Shown here piece by piece: positions 7,608 to 16,195 of a stretch of DNA of 60,649 bases. The translations under genes and the position numbers were made by a program. How positions within the stretch are numbered: position 1 is the first letter of the stretch; every line of letters starts with the position of its first letter. Below the pieces are notes generated by a model, which worked only from the letters and a program-made list of their open reading frames with translations, did not search any database and was not told where the DNA came from. Origin of the DNA: Brevinema andersonii (GTDB lineage: Bacteria; Spirochaetota; DYKD01); contig DYKD01000011.1 of assembly GCA_020722765.1 (NCBI GenBank), forward strand, positions 1-60,649, in the 5' to 3' direction.

Positions 7608-10600
7608 CCTTAAAACATGGTTGGATGAGATTGAAACCTGCACTTCTACTGCTGTCTATTCTTCTTTTTTTTACAGCTCCCTTGTCTGCTGGTTTGAAAC
7701 AATATGATCTTAAAAATGTCAATATTCCTCTTCAAGATGCAATAAAGAAAAAAATATCGGATTATACGAATTCATGGTATCAATTGTCTGATGAACAGAA
7801 AAAAACACGTAACACAGCGGGGAAAATTGCCAATGATGCTCTCTCCTTATATAAGGCAGGGAAGTTTGCCGAATCCCTTTCAAAATATGAATTAGCCTAT
7901 CAGACATGGCCTGATCTTCTCGAAACACTTCCTGGATACGCAGCCACTCTGGTTGAACAGAATGATTTCACTAAAGCCATCACTTCACTGGAAAAATATC
8001 TGGACAAATATGATTCGTTGGACATAAATGCCAACAGGCTTTTAGGATTCGCTTATGTAAAAAACAAGGAGCCTGCAAAAGCATTGCCTTTCTATTTTAA
8101 GGCTGCAAAGCTGAATCCTAAAGACAAGACCATCTGGATTGAAATTGCCAATATCTATTATGAAGACGCTTCATACGATTATGCGTATGGATTGTACCAG
8201 AACGCTCTTAAACTGAATGCTACGGATCTTCGTATATATCAAGGTTTAGGAAACATCCTCCTTTTTTCAAAAGATTACGAAGAAGCAAGGAAAATTTTTG
8301 AACGTGGTCTGAAAATCGATTCTAAGAATATCAATCTAAAAGATGGTTATGACCAGGCTTCCGCTTTCATTCTTATCAGAAAGGCAGATGAGGCTCTGAA
8401 AAAAAACAAGAAGGCTGAAGCTCTCAAACTTCTTCTTCAAGCAGATTCTATAGTCTCAGGGTATTATCCACTTCTCGTCCAAATAGGAAAACTATATATT
8501 GATGACAAACAGTTCCAAAAAGCAAAACCATATTTTGAAGAAGCTTCTAGAATTCAAGCCCAGCAATATGTTCCATGGTATTTTTTAGGATTCATCAATC
8601 AGCTCGATGGTAACTTTACGGATGCTATGACTTTTTACAAGAATGCGCAGACAGTTGCTCCCAATAATCCGCAGCTTCTTACACGTATGGGCGAAATCCA
8701 GATAGAGTGGGGATTCCCGGAAAAAGCATTGGAATTCCTCAAGCGTAGTTATTACATAACTAACAGTTCTGTCCCAAATCTGACTGCCTTAGGTGTTGCT
8801 AACTATAAAATGGAAGATTACAAGTCATCTTTTACTTATTTCAGTAATGCCTCTGTTTTAGATCCAAAAAACCAGGTTGTTTGGAATTATCTTAACCGTG
8901 TGCGTTCCATGATTCTTGTTCAAGAAGGTAATAGTCATTTTGAACAGAAAGAGTACCCAGCAGCCCTGACCAGTTTCCAACAAGCTTTGAAATTTAATTC
9001 TTCTTTTACGGATGCGAGGATAAATCTCGCGAATACATATATCGAATTAGGACAGATAAAATCCGGATTGCCTATTCTTACATCCCTATATAAAGCGAAT
9101 ACGAATTCCTTGGTATTGATAGAGTCCTTGGCTGCGGCCTATGAAAGGAATAATCAACCTGAATTAGCTAAGCCTTTCCATGAAAAGATAGAAAGGTTGA
9201 AAGGTTCTGACCCGATGGCTTACTATAGGATTGGATTGAGCTTTGAAATCAATAACAGGCTGGATGATGCTATCAGCTCTTACCAGGAAGTACTTAAACT
9301 TGACAAAGGTTTCATAAAAGCTGAAAAGAGGTTGGCAACTGTCTATTATAAGCAGGGGATTGACGCTTACAATATAGGGAATATGGACTTGGCCTTGGAT
9401 TTATTAGGGAAATCCCTTGAACATGATCCTACTAATATTGATATAGTTGCAAGAATCGCATATATTAAGGCATTCAGGGTCATTAAAGAAGCGATTTCCC
9501 ATTTCAAAGCTGAAAACTATGGGAAAGCCCTTGAATCTTATCTGGCTGCTGAAAAAATTTCCGACAAGATACCAGAACTCTATTATGGTCTAGGCCAGAC
9601 CTATTATGAATTAGAAGAGCCATCAAAAGCTGTTGATAGCCTTTTAAAAGCTATTGATCTCAATCCTGAAATGTTGGATGCCTACAAATTGGCTGCCGAA
9701 ATCGAAAGAAGACGTGCCAATTATACTGAAGCTTCCAAGTATCTGAATCTTGCTATTGCTTTTTATCCTGTTGATCCTGAACTATATAATTCATTAGGTT
9801 ATGTTTTTTTTCAGAATAATGACCTTGAAAATGCCACTGCCATGTATAAAAAAGCGATCACATTGGATCCTTTGAAATCTGATTTTCATGTGAACCTAGG
9901 ACTTGTCTATTTCAAAGAAGGTCACTATGAATTGTCTGAAACATCCTTTCGTGCTGCTGATACTCTTAAACCTGGGCAAGATGATGTCTACTATAATATC
10001 GGGCTTACCTTGTATAAACAGAACAGGTTCCAAGAATCTGAACAGGCTTTCATCACTTCCATTACCATCAAGTCCGATATTCCTGACAAGTTTTTTTCTC
10101 TGGCAAGGACATTGTATTATATTGATGGCAGGATAAATGATTCCATACAGAATGCGGAAAAAGCCTTAAGCATGAGGGATGCTCCTCATTATTATTATGG
10201 GCTTGGAAAAATACTTGAAAAAAAAATGGAAACGGCAAGACAAGTGGATATTGAAAAATTCCGAGAAGCTGCCATCAATGCCTATAAGACTGTTGTATCA
10301 CGTTTGCCAGATACTCAGCTTGCTTTCTGGTCCGAAGAACGTCTTAAAATCCTTTTGCAAGAAGTAAGGCTGGTCAAATTTTATGAATCTCCAGAACCTT
10401 TGAATTCCTCTGTTCTTGTTTCTGGATCTGATGTCTTTGTTGCAGGAATTTATGGAGGTCTATTTGACTTTAATCCTGATATTGAAGATGAAAGTGGAAT
10501 GAAATGGGAATTCAGAAGTGATGCCCCAATAAATCACCCAATCATCATGCAGAATGAGAGCCTTTTTGTGGCAGATGATTCAACTCTCTACAGATTAGAT

Positions 10601-11329
10601 AAGACATCAGGTGAACTGTCAGGCTCATTCAGACCTGATGCTGAAATCTCTTCTCCATTGTACCTTTCCCCTGACAATACTATTTATTTTGGTACAGAAA
10701 AAGGGAAAATTTTGGGTGTAAAGGATAATTCCTTGGTTTTTGAAGCCTTAATCGGTACTACAATAAATTCAAAACCTGTCATTTCTGGGAAAAACATCAT
10801 CGTTTCAACCATCGATGGGACGGTTTATGCTGTTGATATGCAGGATTCTTCTATAAAATGGCGTTTTCTTGCTCCAGGACCAATAAAAGCTGATATACTT
10901 CTTTGGAATAACAATGTCATTGTAGGGGATCAAGAAGGGAATATCATTGCTCTTGATAACGCATCAGGTAAAATCAAATGGAAAATACGCACAGACGCAC
11001 CTGTCATTAAGGCAGGGATTGTTTCAAAAAACACTCTCTATTATCCATCTGGTAACACTCTTAATGCCATAGCAGAAAATGGACAATATTTATGGAAACA
11101 CATGTTCATTGAAAAGATAAGTACCTTGACACCACCAAATTCTAAAAACATGCTGTTTTTAGGTGGTGATGCAGGCGCATTATACGGTTATAATTTGGAT
11201 GAAAAACGTTTGCTATGGACATATAGGATAGATGCACCGGCTTCTGGAGATTCTGTGCTAATCGCTGATAATATGGGGCTTTTCCCCTCCGTGAATGGCA
11301 GAATCTATCAGTTGGAGTTTTTACAATGA
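7592..11329 (+). CDS. Large exported TPR protein with C-terminal PQQ-type beta-propeller
   Basis: 1245 aa. The start is GTG 7592 with GGAGG 8 nt upstream, inside the previous gene; ATG 7625 is an alternative that gives a compact signal peptide (MRLKPALLLLSILLFF then TAPLSA). Residues about 60-920 are a long array of tetratricopeptide repeats (many A-x-x-x-Y-x-x-A-L-x-L-x-P units such as ALPFYFKAAKLNPKDKTIW). Residues about 940-1245 form PQQ/BamB-like propeller blades (YGGLFDFNPD, GKILGVKDNSLVF, GTVYAVDMQDSSIKWRF, GNIIALDNASGKIKWKI). The combination suggests a periplasmic scaffold. I cannot name a family. It sits between an NTF2-like lipoprotein and a CsgG-like protein, with a PorV-like barrel downstream. 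Confidence 0.85.
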   Translation: MDLFLTLKHGWMRLKPALLLLSILLFFTAPLSAGLKQYDLKNVNIPLQDAIKKKISDYTNSWYQLSDEQKKTRNTAGKIANDALSLYKAGKFAESLSKYELAYQTWPDLLETLPGYAATLVEQNDFTKAITSLEKYLDKYDSLDINANRLLGFAYVKNKEPAKALPFYFKAAKLNPKDKTIWIEIANIYYEDASYDYAYGLYQNALKLNATDLRIYQGLGNILLFSKDYEEARKIFERGLKIDSKNINLKDGYDQASAFILIRKADEALKKNKKAEALKLLLQADSIVSGYYPLLVQIGKLYIDDKQFQKAKPYFEEASRIQAQQYVPWYFLGFINQLDGNFTDAMTFYKNAQTVAPNNPQLLTRMGEIQIEWGFPEKALEFLKRSYYITNSSVPNLTALGVANYKMEDYKSSFTYFSNASVLDPKNQVVWNYLNRVRSMILVQEGNSHFEQKEYPAALTSFQQALKFNSSFTDARINLANTYIELGQIKSGLPILTSLYKANTNSLVLIESLAAAYERNNQPELAKPFHEKIERLKGSDPMAYYRIGLSFEINNRLDDAISSYQEVLKLDKGFIKAEKRLATVYYKQGIDAYNIGNMDLALDLLGKSLEHDPTNIDIVARIAYIKAFRVIKEAISHFKAENYGKALESYLAAEKISDKIPELYYGLGQTYYELEEPSKAVDSLLKAIDLNPEMLDAYKLAAEIERRRANYTEASKYLNLAIAFYPVDPELYNSLGYVFFQNNDLENATAMYKKAITLDPLKSDFHVNLGLVYFKEGHYELSETSFRAADTLKPGQDDVYYNIGLTLYKQNRFQESEQAFITSITIKSDIPDKFFSLARTLYYIDGRINDSIQNAEKALSMRDAPHYYYGLGKILEKKMETARQVDIEKFREAAINAYKTVVSRLPDTQLAFWSEERLKILLQEVRLVKFYESPEPLNSSVLVSGSDVFVAGIYGGLFDFNPDIEDESGMKWEFRSDAPINHPIIMQNESLFVADDSTLYRLDKTSGELSGSFRPDAEISSPLYLSPDNTIYFGTEKGKILGVKDNSLVFEALIGTTINSKPVISGKNIIVSTIDGTVYAVDMQDSSIKWRFLAPGPIKADILLWNNNVIVGDQEGNIIALDNASGKIKWKIRTDAPVIKAGIVSKNTLYYPSGNTLNAIAENGQYLWKHMFIEKISTLTPPNSKNMLFLGGDAGALYGYNLDEKRLLWTYRIDAPASGDSVLIADNMGLFPSVNGRIYQLEFLQ

Positions 11330-11385
11330 GTAATTTTGGGGTTTTTCCCAAAAAAGATATATATTACCTTAAGGAGGAGCATTCC

Positions 11386-12123
11386 ATGGTCAATAAACTT
11401 ATTTCAGGAAGTGTCATTCTGGCTGTTATCCTATTTCTTGGTAACGGAATTTCCTTGGCGAAATCCAAGGAGATTTTTATTGACACAAAAATCAAACCAA
11501 CAACAAAATTTGAAGAAGCTAAGATTAAATCAGTAGCTATAATGAATTTTGATGCTAAAGACCTTCAGTTTGTAGGTGGAAGCAAGGTTGATTATGTCCG
11601 TCTAAGCAAGATGTTCGCTGATGATATAATCAAACGGATTTATACGCTTGGCAAGATTGAAGTTGCCCTAGGACAGTATGAGGATTTTGTCATTGAAACA
11701 GACATCATTGATAAGAAAAAAGGTGATTTGTATATCAATAGCTCATCATCAGAAAGAAGTGTACGATATAATTGTATACCTTTTAAGAAAATCAATGCTG
11801 TTCTTACAGGAACGCTAAACAAATATAGGGCTATTGGAGATGGTCGTGGGACATCTTTCATAAACATTACCCTGAAGCTTACTGATTCTTATGATGGGAC
11901 AGTCTATTGGATTACTGAAATGGAAGGCTTTTACAAGGATGTCATTCATACGATTGCGTACACATTGAGTTCTGGGAAATATGAGGAACCTGTAGAAATC
12001 ATTGATGTAGCAACAACAAAGGGCTCAAAAGCGACAAAGTCTCCTAAAAAAGAAGAGACTCCAAAGACTGAAGAGACTAAGCCTGAAGAACCAAAAGCGG
12101 ATTCCCAAACAGAAGGGAATTAA
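11386..12123 (+). CDS. Exported CsgG/TolB-N-fold-like protein with acidic-basic tail
   Basis: 245 aa from ATG 11386, chosen because AAGGAGGAG lies directly upstream; the frame is open to 11326. Signal peptide MVNKLISGSVILAVILFL then GNGISLA. The body has the pattern seen in CsgG/LpoB-like proteins: strand IKSVAIMNFDA, a helix with LSKMFADDIIKRIYTLGKI, INAVLTGTLNKYRAI, and a closing INITLKLTDSYDGTVYWITE. Such proteins typically sit in the periplasm or outer membrane and oligomerise or bind partners. The last 40 residues are low-complexity Lys/Glu/Pro/Thr. No lipobox Cys is visible, unlike CsgG. Family assignment is by pattern only. Confidence 0.6.
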   Translation: MVNKLISGSVILAVILFLGNGISLAKSKEIFIDTKIKPTTKFEEAKIKSVAIMNFDAKDLQFVGGSKVDYVRLSKMFADDIIKRIYTLGKIEVALGQYEDFVIETDIIDKKKGDLYINSSSSERSVRYNCIPFKKINAVLTGTLNKYRAIGDGRGTSFINITLKLTDSYDGTVYWITEMEGFYKDVIHTIAYTLSSGKYEEPVEIIDVATTKGSKATKSPKKEETPKTEETKPEEPKADSQTEGN

Positions 12124-12135
12124 TTGAGGTTATCT

Positions 12136-13386
12136 ATGGGAAACAATAAGAATCCCGGTTTATCCAGGAAAATATTTCTTCTCCTCTCATTTATCCTGGT
12201 TTTTAGTTCGTTTTTCCTGTCTTGTAATATATTCAGCCTATTCAGTAAGGTTTCCTTCTCATCGACTACCTCCTTGCTAAATGAGGCAGATATGTACTAC
12301 CAACGTGCTAATTTCAAGGCTGCTATGGAGAATTACCAAAAAGTAATGGAGAAGGATCCTGAAAACAGCAAGGCTCGTCTCGGATATGTCAATTCATTTG
12401 CAAGATTACGGTTTGTTGATTTCCTTTATATAGCACAGGAAGTGAGTAAGACAAATTTCAACCCCAAGAATCTGTTGAATGACCCTATTGTCAGAGACAA
12501 TGTTGTTGGAACATCCGGTGTTTTCCAAGTCTCAATAGATGTCCTCTCAAAAATTGTGAATGGTGAATGTGATGGTGCTGTGCCTGTTGATGATTTCAGT
12601 GTGAACATCCAATTAGCCTGTTCCCATCTGTTGCGTGGACTAATCTTAATAGGTGATTCTGACAATGATGGTGTCATTGCTTCCTCAAATGATCTCATGA
12701 TATTTGATGATGAGGGGATGCCAACTGTTAACATGGATGTGATCAATTTTTCTAACATAATGATGAGTATGAATACAGCTGCCACAATGTCTTCACAGAC
12801 GAATGGTCGGGGAGACCCTTTCGCCCTGCTTTTTTCTTTGACGACTGTTGAAGCGTTGACAAATCTTCAAACTGGATCTAATTCTTCAATGCGTTATTTT
12901 TTAGAAGGGTTACATGATTCTATAGAAGCAAGCCTATCTCTGTTCAAAGTAGCAATGACATCCATATCTTCATTTGACAATGCTGTAGCTGCTGTGAACA
13001 GGCTGGTTACAAGATATTCCTCAAGTCCGACAGTAGGGGAGATGGCTAGAAATATTTCAAAAGTCAATGATGACATACGTTATGTTTCTGACCAGATTGA
13101 AACCCCTTTCGCATCTACCTTGAACGATTTTCATAAGCAAATAACAGGTCAATTCGCATATAGTGGAAGCGTGCGTAATTTCAATCAGACTTCATTCGCA
13201 AGTCATATGGCTTCACCCGGGGGGATGATCGGTATTTTGGCAATTGGATCAAATGTATCTAAAGTCAACCTTAATGATGCAGAATCCATAGTATCCATGT
13301 TTTCAAATTTTATGACATCTGTTACAAACCCTGAGATGACAGCTATTGTTGACTACTGGATGAATTATTTCTCACAGACAAATTAA
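12136..13386 (+). CDS. Probable lipoprotein with one TPR unit
   Basis: 416 aa from ATG 12136, which has GAGG 6 nt upstream; the frame is open back to a TTG at 12124. N-terminus: basic segment, hydrophobic run and FFLSC, a loose lipobox (Phe at -3) of the kind accepted in some non-proteobacterial phyla. Just after it is one TPR (NEADMYYQRANFKAAMENYQ then KVMEKDPENSKARLGYV). The remainder (residues about 90-416) is Ser/Asn/Met-rich, predicted helical, unrecognised. Fourth gene of the operon, between the CsgG-like protein and the barrel. Confidence 0.65.
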   Translation: MGNNKNPGLSRKIFLLLSFILVFSSFFLSCNIFSLFSKVSFSSTTSLLNEADMYYQRANFKAAMENYQKVMEKDPENSKARLGYVNSFARLRFVDFLYIAQEVSKTNFNPKNLLNDPIVRDNVVGTSGVFQVSIDVLSKIVNGECDGAVPVDDFSVNIQLACSHLLRGLILIGDSDNDGVIASSNDLMIFDDEGMPTVNMDVINFSNIMMSMNTAATMSSQTNGRGDPFALLFSLTTVEALTNLQTGSNSSMRYFLEGLHDSIEASLSLFKVAMTSISSFDNAVAAVNRLVTRYSSSPTVGEMARNISKVNDDIRYVSDQIETPFASTLNDFHKQITGQFAYSGSVRNFNQTSFASHMASPGGMIGILAIGSNVSKVNLNDAESIVSMFSNFMTSVTNPEMTAIVDYWMNYFSQTN

Positions 13387-13398
13387 CTAGGATAATCG

Positions 13399-14964
13399 AT
13401 GATAAAAAACATCATTTTCCACATTCTTTCTTTTTTGTTGCTGGTTACAGCCTGTTTGTCTGCAGACGTGCAACCACCACTCAAATTCAATGATTCCCGT
13501 GTTATGGGTCTTGGCAATGCTTTTACTGCTGTTGCTGATGATAAGAACCTTCTATTCTATAATCCTGCAGGATTGGCAAATTACGGTAGAAAAAAGACTT
13601 CCCTGCACCAGGCATTGTTTAATCCTACAGAATGGAAACCAAGATACAGGAATCTAGGTGAGTTGAATATTTTTTCATCTGAAATCCGGGTCTATAACAA
13701 CATCACCCAGGATTATGTGGACGCTGTCCAGACATTGTTTGATCTTGGTATTGTTCCTGTAAGTCCAGCTACGTATAACTCAGGTATTTCAAATTATAAC
13801 AACATATACCATTTCAGTCCTTTTCTCACTGGTTTGTTAGGTTTGCCAGAACTCAAATTCTTGGACAGTAACGCTACAAACCTAGGGTGGGGGAATTTGA
13901 CCTATTCCCAATTGTCCAATTTTAATGATGCTTTCAACAAATTGACCCAGTCAGCAGTCAGTTTTTCTTTAGATACGACAATCATGTCTTACATAAACCG
14001 ATTCTTCGGTTTTGGTTTTTTTACAACAACTGATATGGCCATGATTTTTGGGCTTCAAGGAATTTTACCGGATATCAGGACAAGGATACACCAGGATGTT
14101 ATATGGCTTGGTTCTTTCGGCATGAACTGGCCAAGTATGAAGCGGTTGAGTGTGGGGGTGACTTATAAGCACTTCCATAGACTTTATATCAATATGGATA
14201 ATATCAATGATTACATTGACTTTTCATTGTTTATGGAAGAGAACTCCTCCATTTTTTCAGATATTTTAAAAGAAGCCTCAGCGCATCCTCAAAGCAGTGC
14301 TTGGTCGGGCTTGGAGTTTGACAAAGTTTTGCCAGATTCTGTATTCCTTGGAACTGGTAATGGCTTTGATCTGGGTGCTATGTATAAATTGAAACATAAC
14401 CTCAATGTAGGTCTCCAGATTAGTGATGTCTATACAAGAATCAGGATGTGGGATGGAAAACAGTCTGCCTTTATTCCCATAAACGCCAGTGCAGGTATTG
14501 CATGGAAGCCTGATATAAGTCTTTGGGGGCTTTTTGAAGAGCCTCTTTTGGCAATGGATATCGATGACATGTTTTTTCAGCAGAATAGCAATTTTTGGAT
14601 GAAGCTTCATGCTGGAGCTGAATTCAAGATGTTATTCAAAATTATCAATCTCAGAATGGGTATCAACCAGGGTTACATCACTTATAGTGGTGGTATTGAT
14701 TTGTCCTTATATGTCTTAAGTAAGATTCCTGTATTAAAATGGTTTAGGCCTGATTCTGTCTATTTCCCTCAGTTCAATCCCAATAAGAAGGATTTTCTTG
14801 AAAGGAATCCATGCTGTTGTATGATGACAGGATTGCTTGCGGTTGTTACTTATGCACATTTGAAGGTAGATTTCCTGAGTTATACACGTGAATTAGGTTC
14901 CTATGCGGGTGCTATCCCTGACAGGCAACTTTCCATCAGAGCTAGCCTCTCATATTCATATTAG
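13399..14964 (+). CDS. PorV/UPF0164-like outer-membrane beta-barrel protein
   Basis: 521 aa with signal peptide MIKNIIFHILSFLLLVTACLSA. The mature N-terminus DSRVMGLGNAFTAVADDKN followed by LLFYNPAGLA is the hallmark of the UPF0164/PorV/FadL-like barrels, where this segment plugs or leads into a barrel of about 14 strands. Later strands (for example NLNVGLQISDVYTRIRMWDG, INLRMGINQGYITYSGGIDL) and a final RASLSYSY with a terminal aromatic fit outer-membrane insertion. GGATAATCG precedes the ATG. Last gene of the operon; probably its outer-membrane component. Cargo or ligand is unknown. Confidence 0.78.
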   Translation: MIKNIIFHILSFLLLVTACLSADVQPPLKFNDSRVMGLGNAFTAVADDKNLLFYNPAGLANYGRKKTSLHQALFNPTEWKPRYRNLGELNIFSSEIRVYNNITQDYVDAVQTLFDLGIVPVSPATYNSGISNYNNIYHFSPFLTGLLGLPELKFLDSNATNLGWGNLTYSQLSNFNDAFNKLTQSAVSFSLDTTIMSYINRFFGFGFFTTTDMAMIFGLQGILPDIRTRIHQDVIWLGSFGMNWPSMKRLSVGVTYKHFHRLYINMDNINDYIDFSLFMEENSSIFSDILKEASAHPQSSAWSGLEFDKVLPDSVFLGTGNGFDLGAMYKLKHNLNVGLQISDVYTRIRMWDGKQSAFIPINASAGIAWKPDISLWGLFEEPLLAMDIDDMFFQQNSNFWMKLHAGAEFKMLFKIINLRMGINQGYITYSGGIDLSLYVLSKIPVLKWFRPDSVYFPQFNPNKKDFLERNPCCCMMTGLLAVVTYAHLKVDFLSYTRELGSYAGAIPDRQLSIRASLSYSY

Positions 14965-15098
14965 GGAGAAATTTCCAGAAACCATTTAGTCTTCGTTTAC
15001 GATTTGTCATTTAATCATCTCTTTTTCTTTCCTGTTTTTTCCTGTTTTTGCCGATATATTCATGGTACAACCTATTTTATTACATACAGGAGTCATCC

Positions 15099-15230
15099 AT
15101 GAAATATGTCACACCAGAAACACTCAAATCCGAAATCATGAAGAATTTCAAGTCATTCCTTTCCCAAAAAACAGAGACAGAGCCTGCAAACCTCAGGATC
15201 CGAGACATAATGAAATCACTCGATGAGTAA
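15099..15230 (+). CDS. Small 43-aa protein
   Basis: ATG 15099 with AGGAG 6-7 nt upstream. The protein is soluble, helical and charged: MKYVTPETLKSEIMKNFKSF, a Thr/Glu-rich hinge, then NLRIRDIMKSLDE. No family recognised. It ends 11 nt before the methyltransferase start and may be cotranslated with it; the methyltransferase lacks its own ribosome binding site, consistent with coupling. A good ribosome binding site and a codon-like composition support it as real, but its shortness limits certainty. Confidence 0.55.
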   Translation: MKYVTPETLKSEIMKNFKSFLSQKTETEPANLRIRDIMKSLDE

Positions 15231-15241
15231 TTGACGTTATT

Positions 15242-16048
15242 ATGATTGAAACGTTCTGCAATTTCTGTAAATCAAAGGATAATTTCCAGGTTATAAGATC
15301 CGAAGAATTCAGGTATGTGAAATGCAGGAAATGTGGGCTGGTCTACCAGAACCCTCAACCTGATTTCAAGCACCTTAAGTCCAAGGTTTATGTTGACAAA
15401 TACTTCCAATATGAGTTACGTAATGAAACAAATTTTGTCAATCTTATGGAACTCAACCTTCGTGACTTGGGCTTTCATGACCTTTTTAATCTAAACAGGA
15501 TAGAGGGGAAAAAATTCCTTGATATCGGTTCAGCGACTGGACTTCTACTTTCCAAAATGAGAAAAAAAGGGTGGGATGTAGAAGGTGTCGAGCTCACAAA
15601 ACGTTCAGCGTCCTATGCAATAAGCAAATATAAGGTTAAAGTGCATAATAAGACTTTAGAAAAAGTAGGATATAAGAGCGGAACGTTTGATGCGGTCCAT
15701 ATGTCTCATGTCATAGAACATGTGCCTGATCCTAAAGAAACCTTAAACGAGATTTACAGGATCCTTAAAAAGGGCGGTTATTTTGTCATTGTAACACCTA
15801 ATATTGACAGTTTTCAGGCACGTATATTCAATGCAAAATGGAGATCAGCACATAAGGATCATCTTACACTGTTTTCCATTAAAACACTTAAAAAATATCT
15901 AAAAAATTCAGGATTTAAAATTATAAGACAATTCTCATATGGTGGACTGGCTAAAGGACTTCCTCCTGAATTCCTTAAAAAACCTATTGATACTTTGGTC
16001 CGGATTTTGAATATAGGCGATGTGATGGCTTTCCTCTGTAAAAAATAA
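15242..16048 (+). CDS. Class I SAM-dependent methyltransferase with N-terminal zinc ribbon
   Basis: 268 aa. Residues 6-36 hold two CxxC pairs (CNFCKSKD and CRKCGLVYQNP), a zinc-ribbon-like start common in Methyltransf_23-type sugar or lipid methyltransferases. Motif I is FLDIGSATGLLLSKMRKKGW, followed by VEGVELTKRS (post-I acid), DAVHMSHVIEHVPDP and LKKGGYFVIVTPN. The segment AKWRSAHKDHLTLFSIKTLK is typical of methyltransferases in polysaccharide loci. Substrate unknown. No strong Shine-Dalgarno before ATG 15242. Confidence 0.8.
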   Translation: MIETFCNFCKSKDNFQVIRSEEFRYVKCRKCGLVYQNPQPDFKHLKSKVYVDKYFQYELRNETNFVNLMELNLRDLGFHDLFNLNRIEGKKFLDIGSATGLLLSKMRKKGWDVEGVELTKRSASYAISKYKVKVHNKTLEKVGYKSGTFDAVHMSHVIEHVPDPKETLNEIYRILKKGGYFVIVTPNIDSFQARIFNAKWRSAHKDHLTLFSIKTLKKYLKNSGFKIIRQFSYGGLAKGLPPEFLKKPIDTLVRILNIGDVMAFLCKK

Positions 16049-16077
16049 ACGTTGTCCCAAATTTACCCTTCTCTTTT

Positions 16078-16103
16078 CTCCAGCGGGGCATGCCCCGCTG
16101 GAG
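16078..16103. terminator. Perfect 26-bp GC-rich palindrome between convergent genes
   Basis: A perfect inverted repeat centred on GCATGC; as RNA, an 11-bp stem (CTCCAGCGGGG) closed by a CATG loop, readable on either strand. It lies between the converging ends of the methyltransferase gene (16048) and comM (16196). No U-tract follows on either strand, so it is not a classical intrinsic terminator; it may protect 3' ends, end transcription weakly, or bind a dimeric protein. Confidence 0.5.
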
Positions 16104-16195
16104 GTGAAATCATAGAAGCAGATAAGAACATGAAAATGATGTCGTTTATCACATTGTAACTAACAGGGGGACATTATCAAAAAATAATCATTCAA

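Noticed and set aside
12001-12120. Lys/Glu/Pro repeats at the end of the CsgG-like gene as a possible DNA repeat element
   Set aside because: Imperfect low-complexity coding sequence, no regular unit; treated as a disordered tail.
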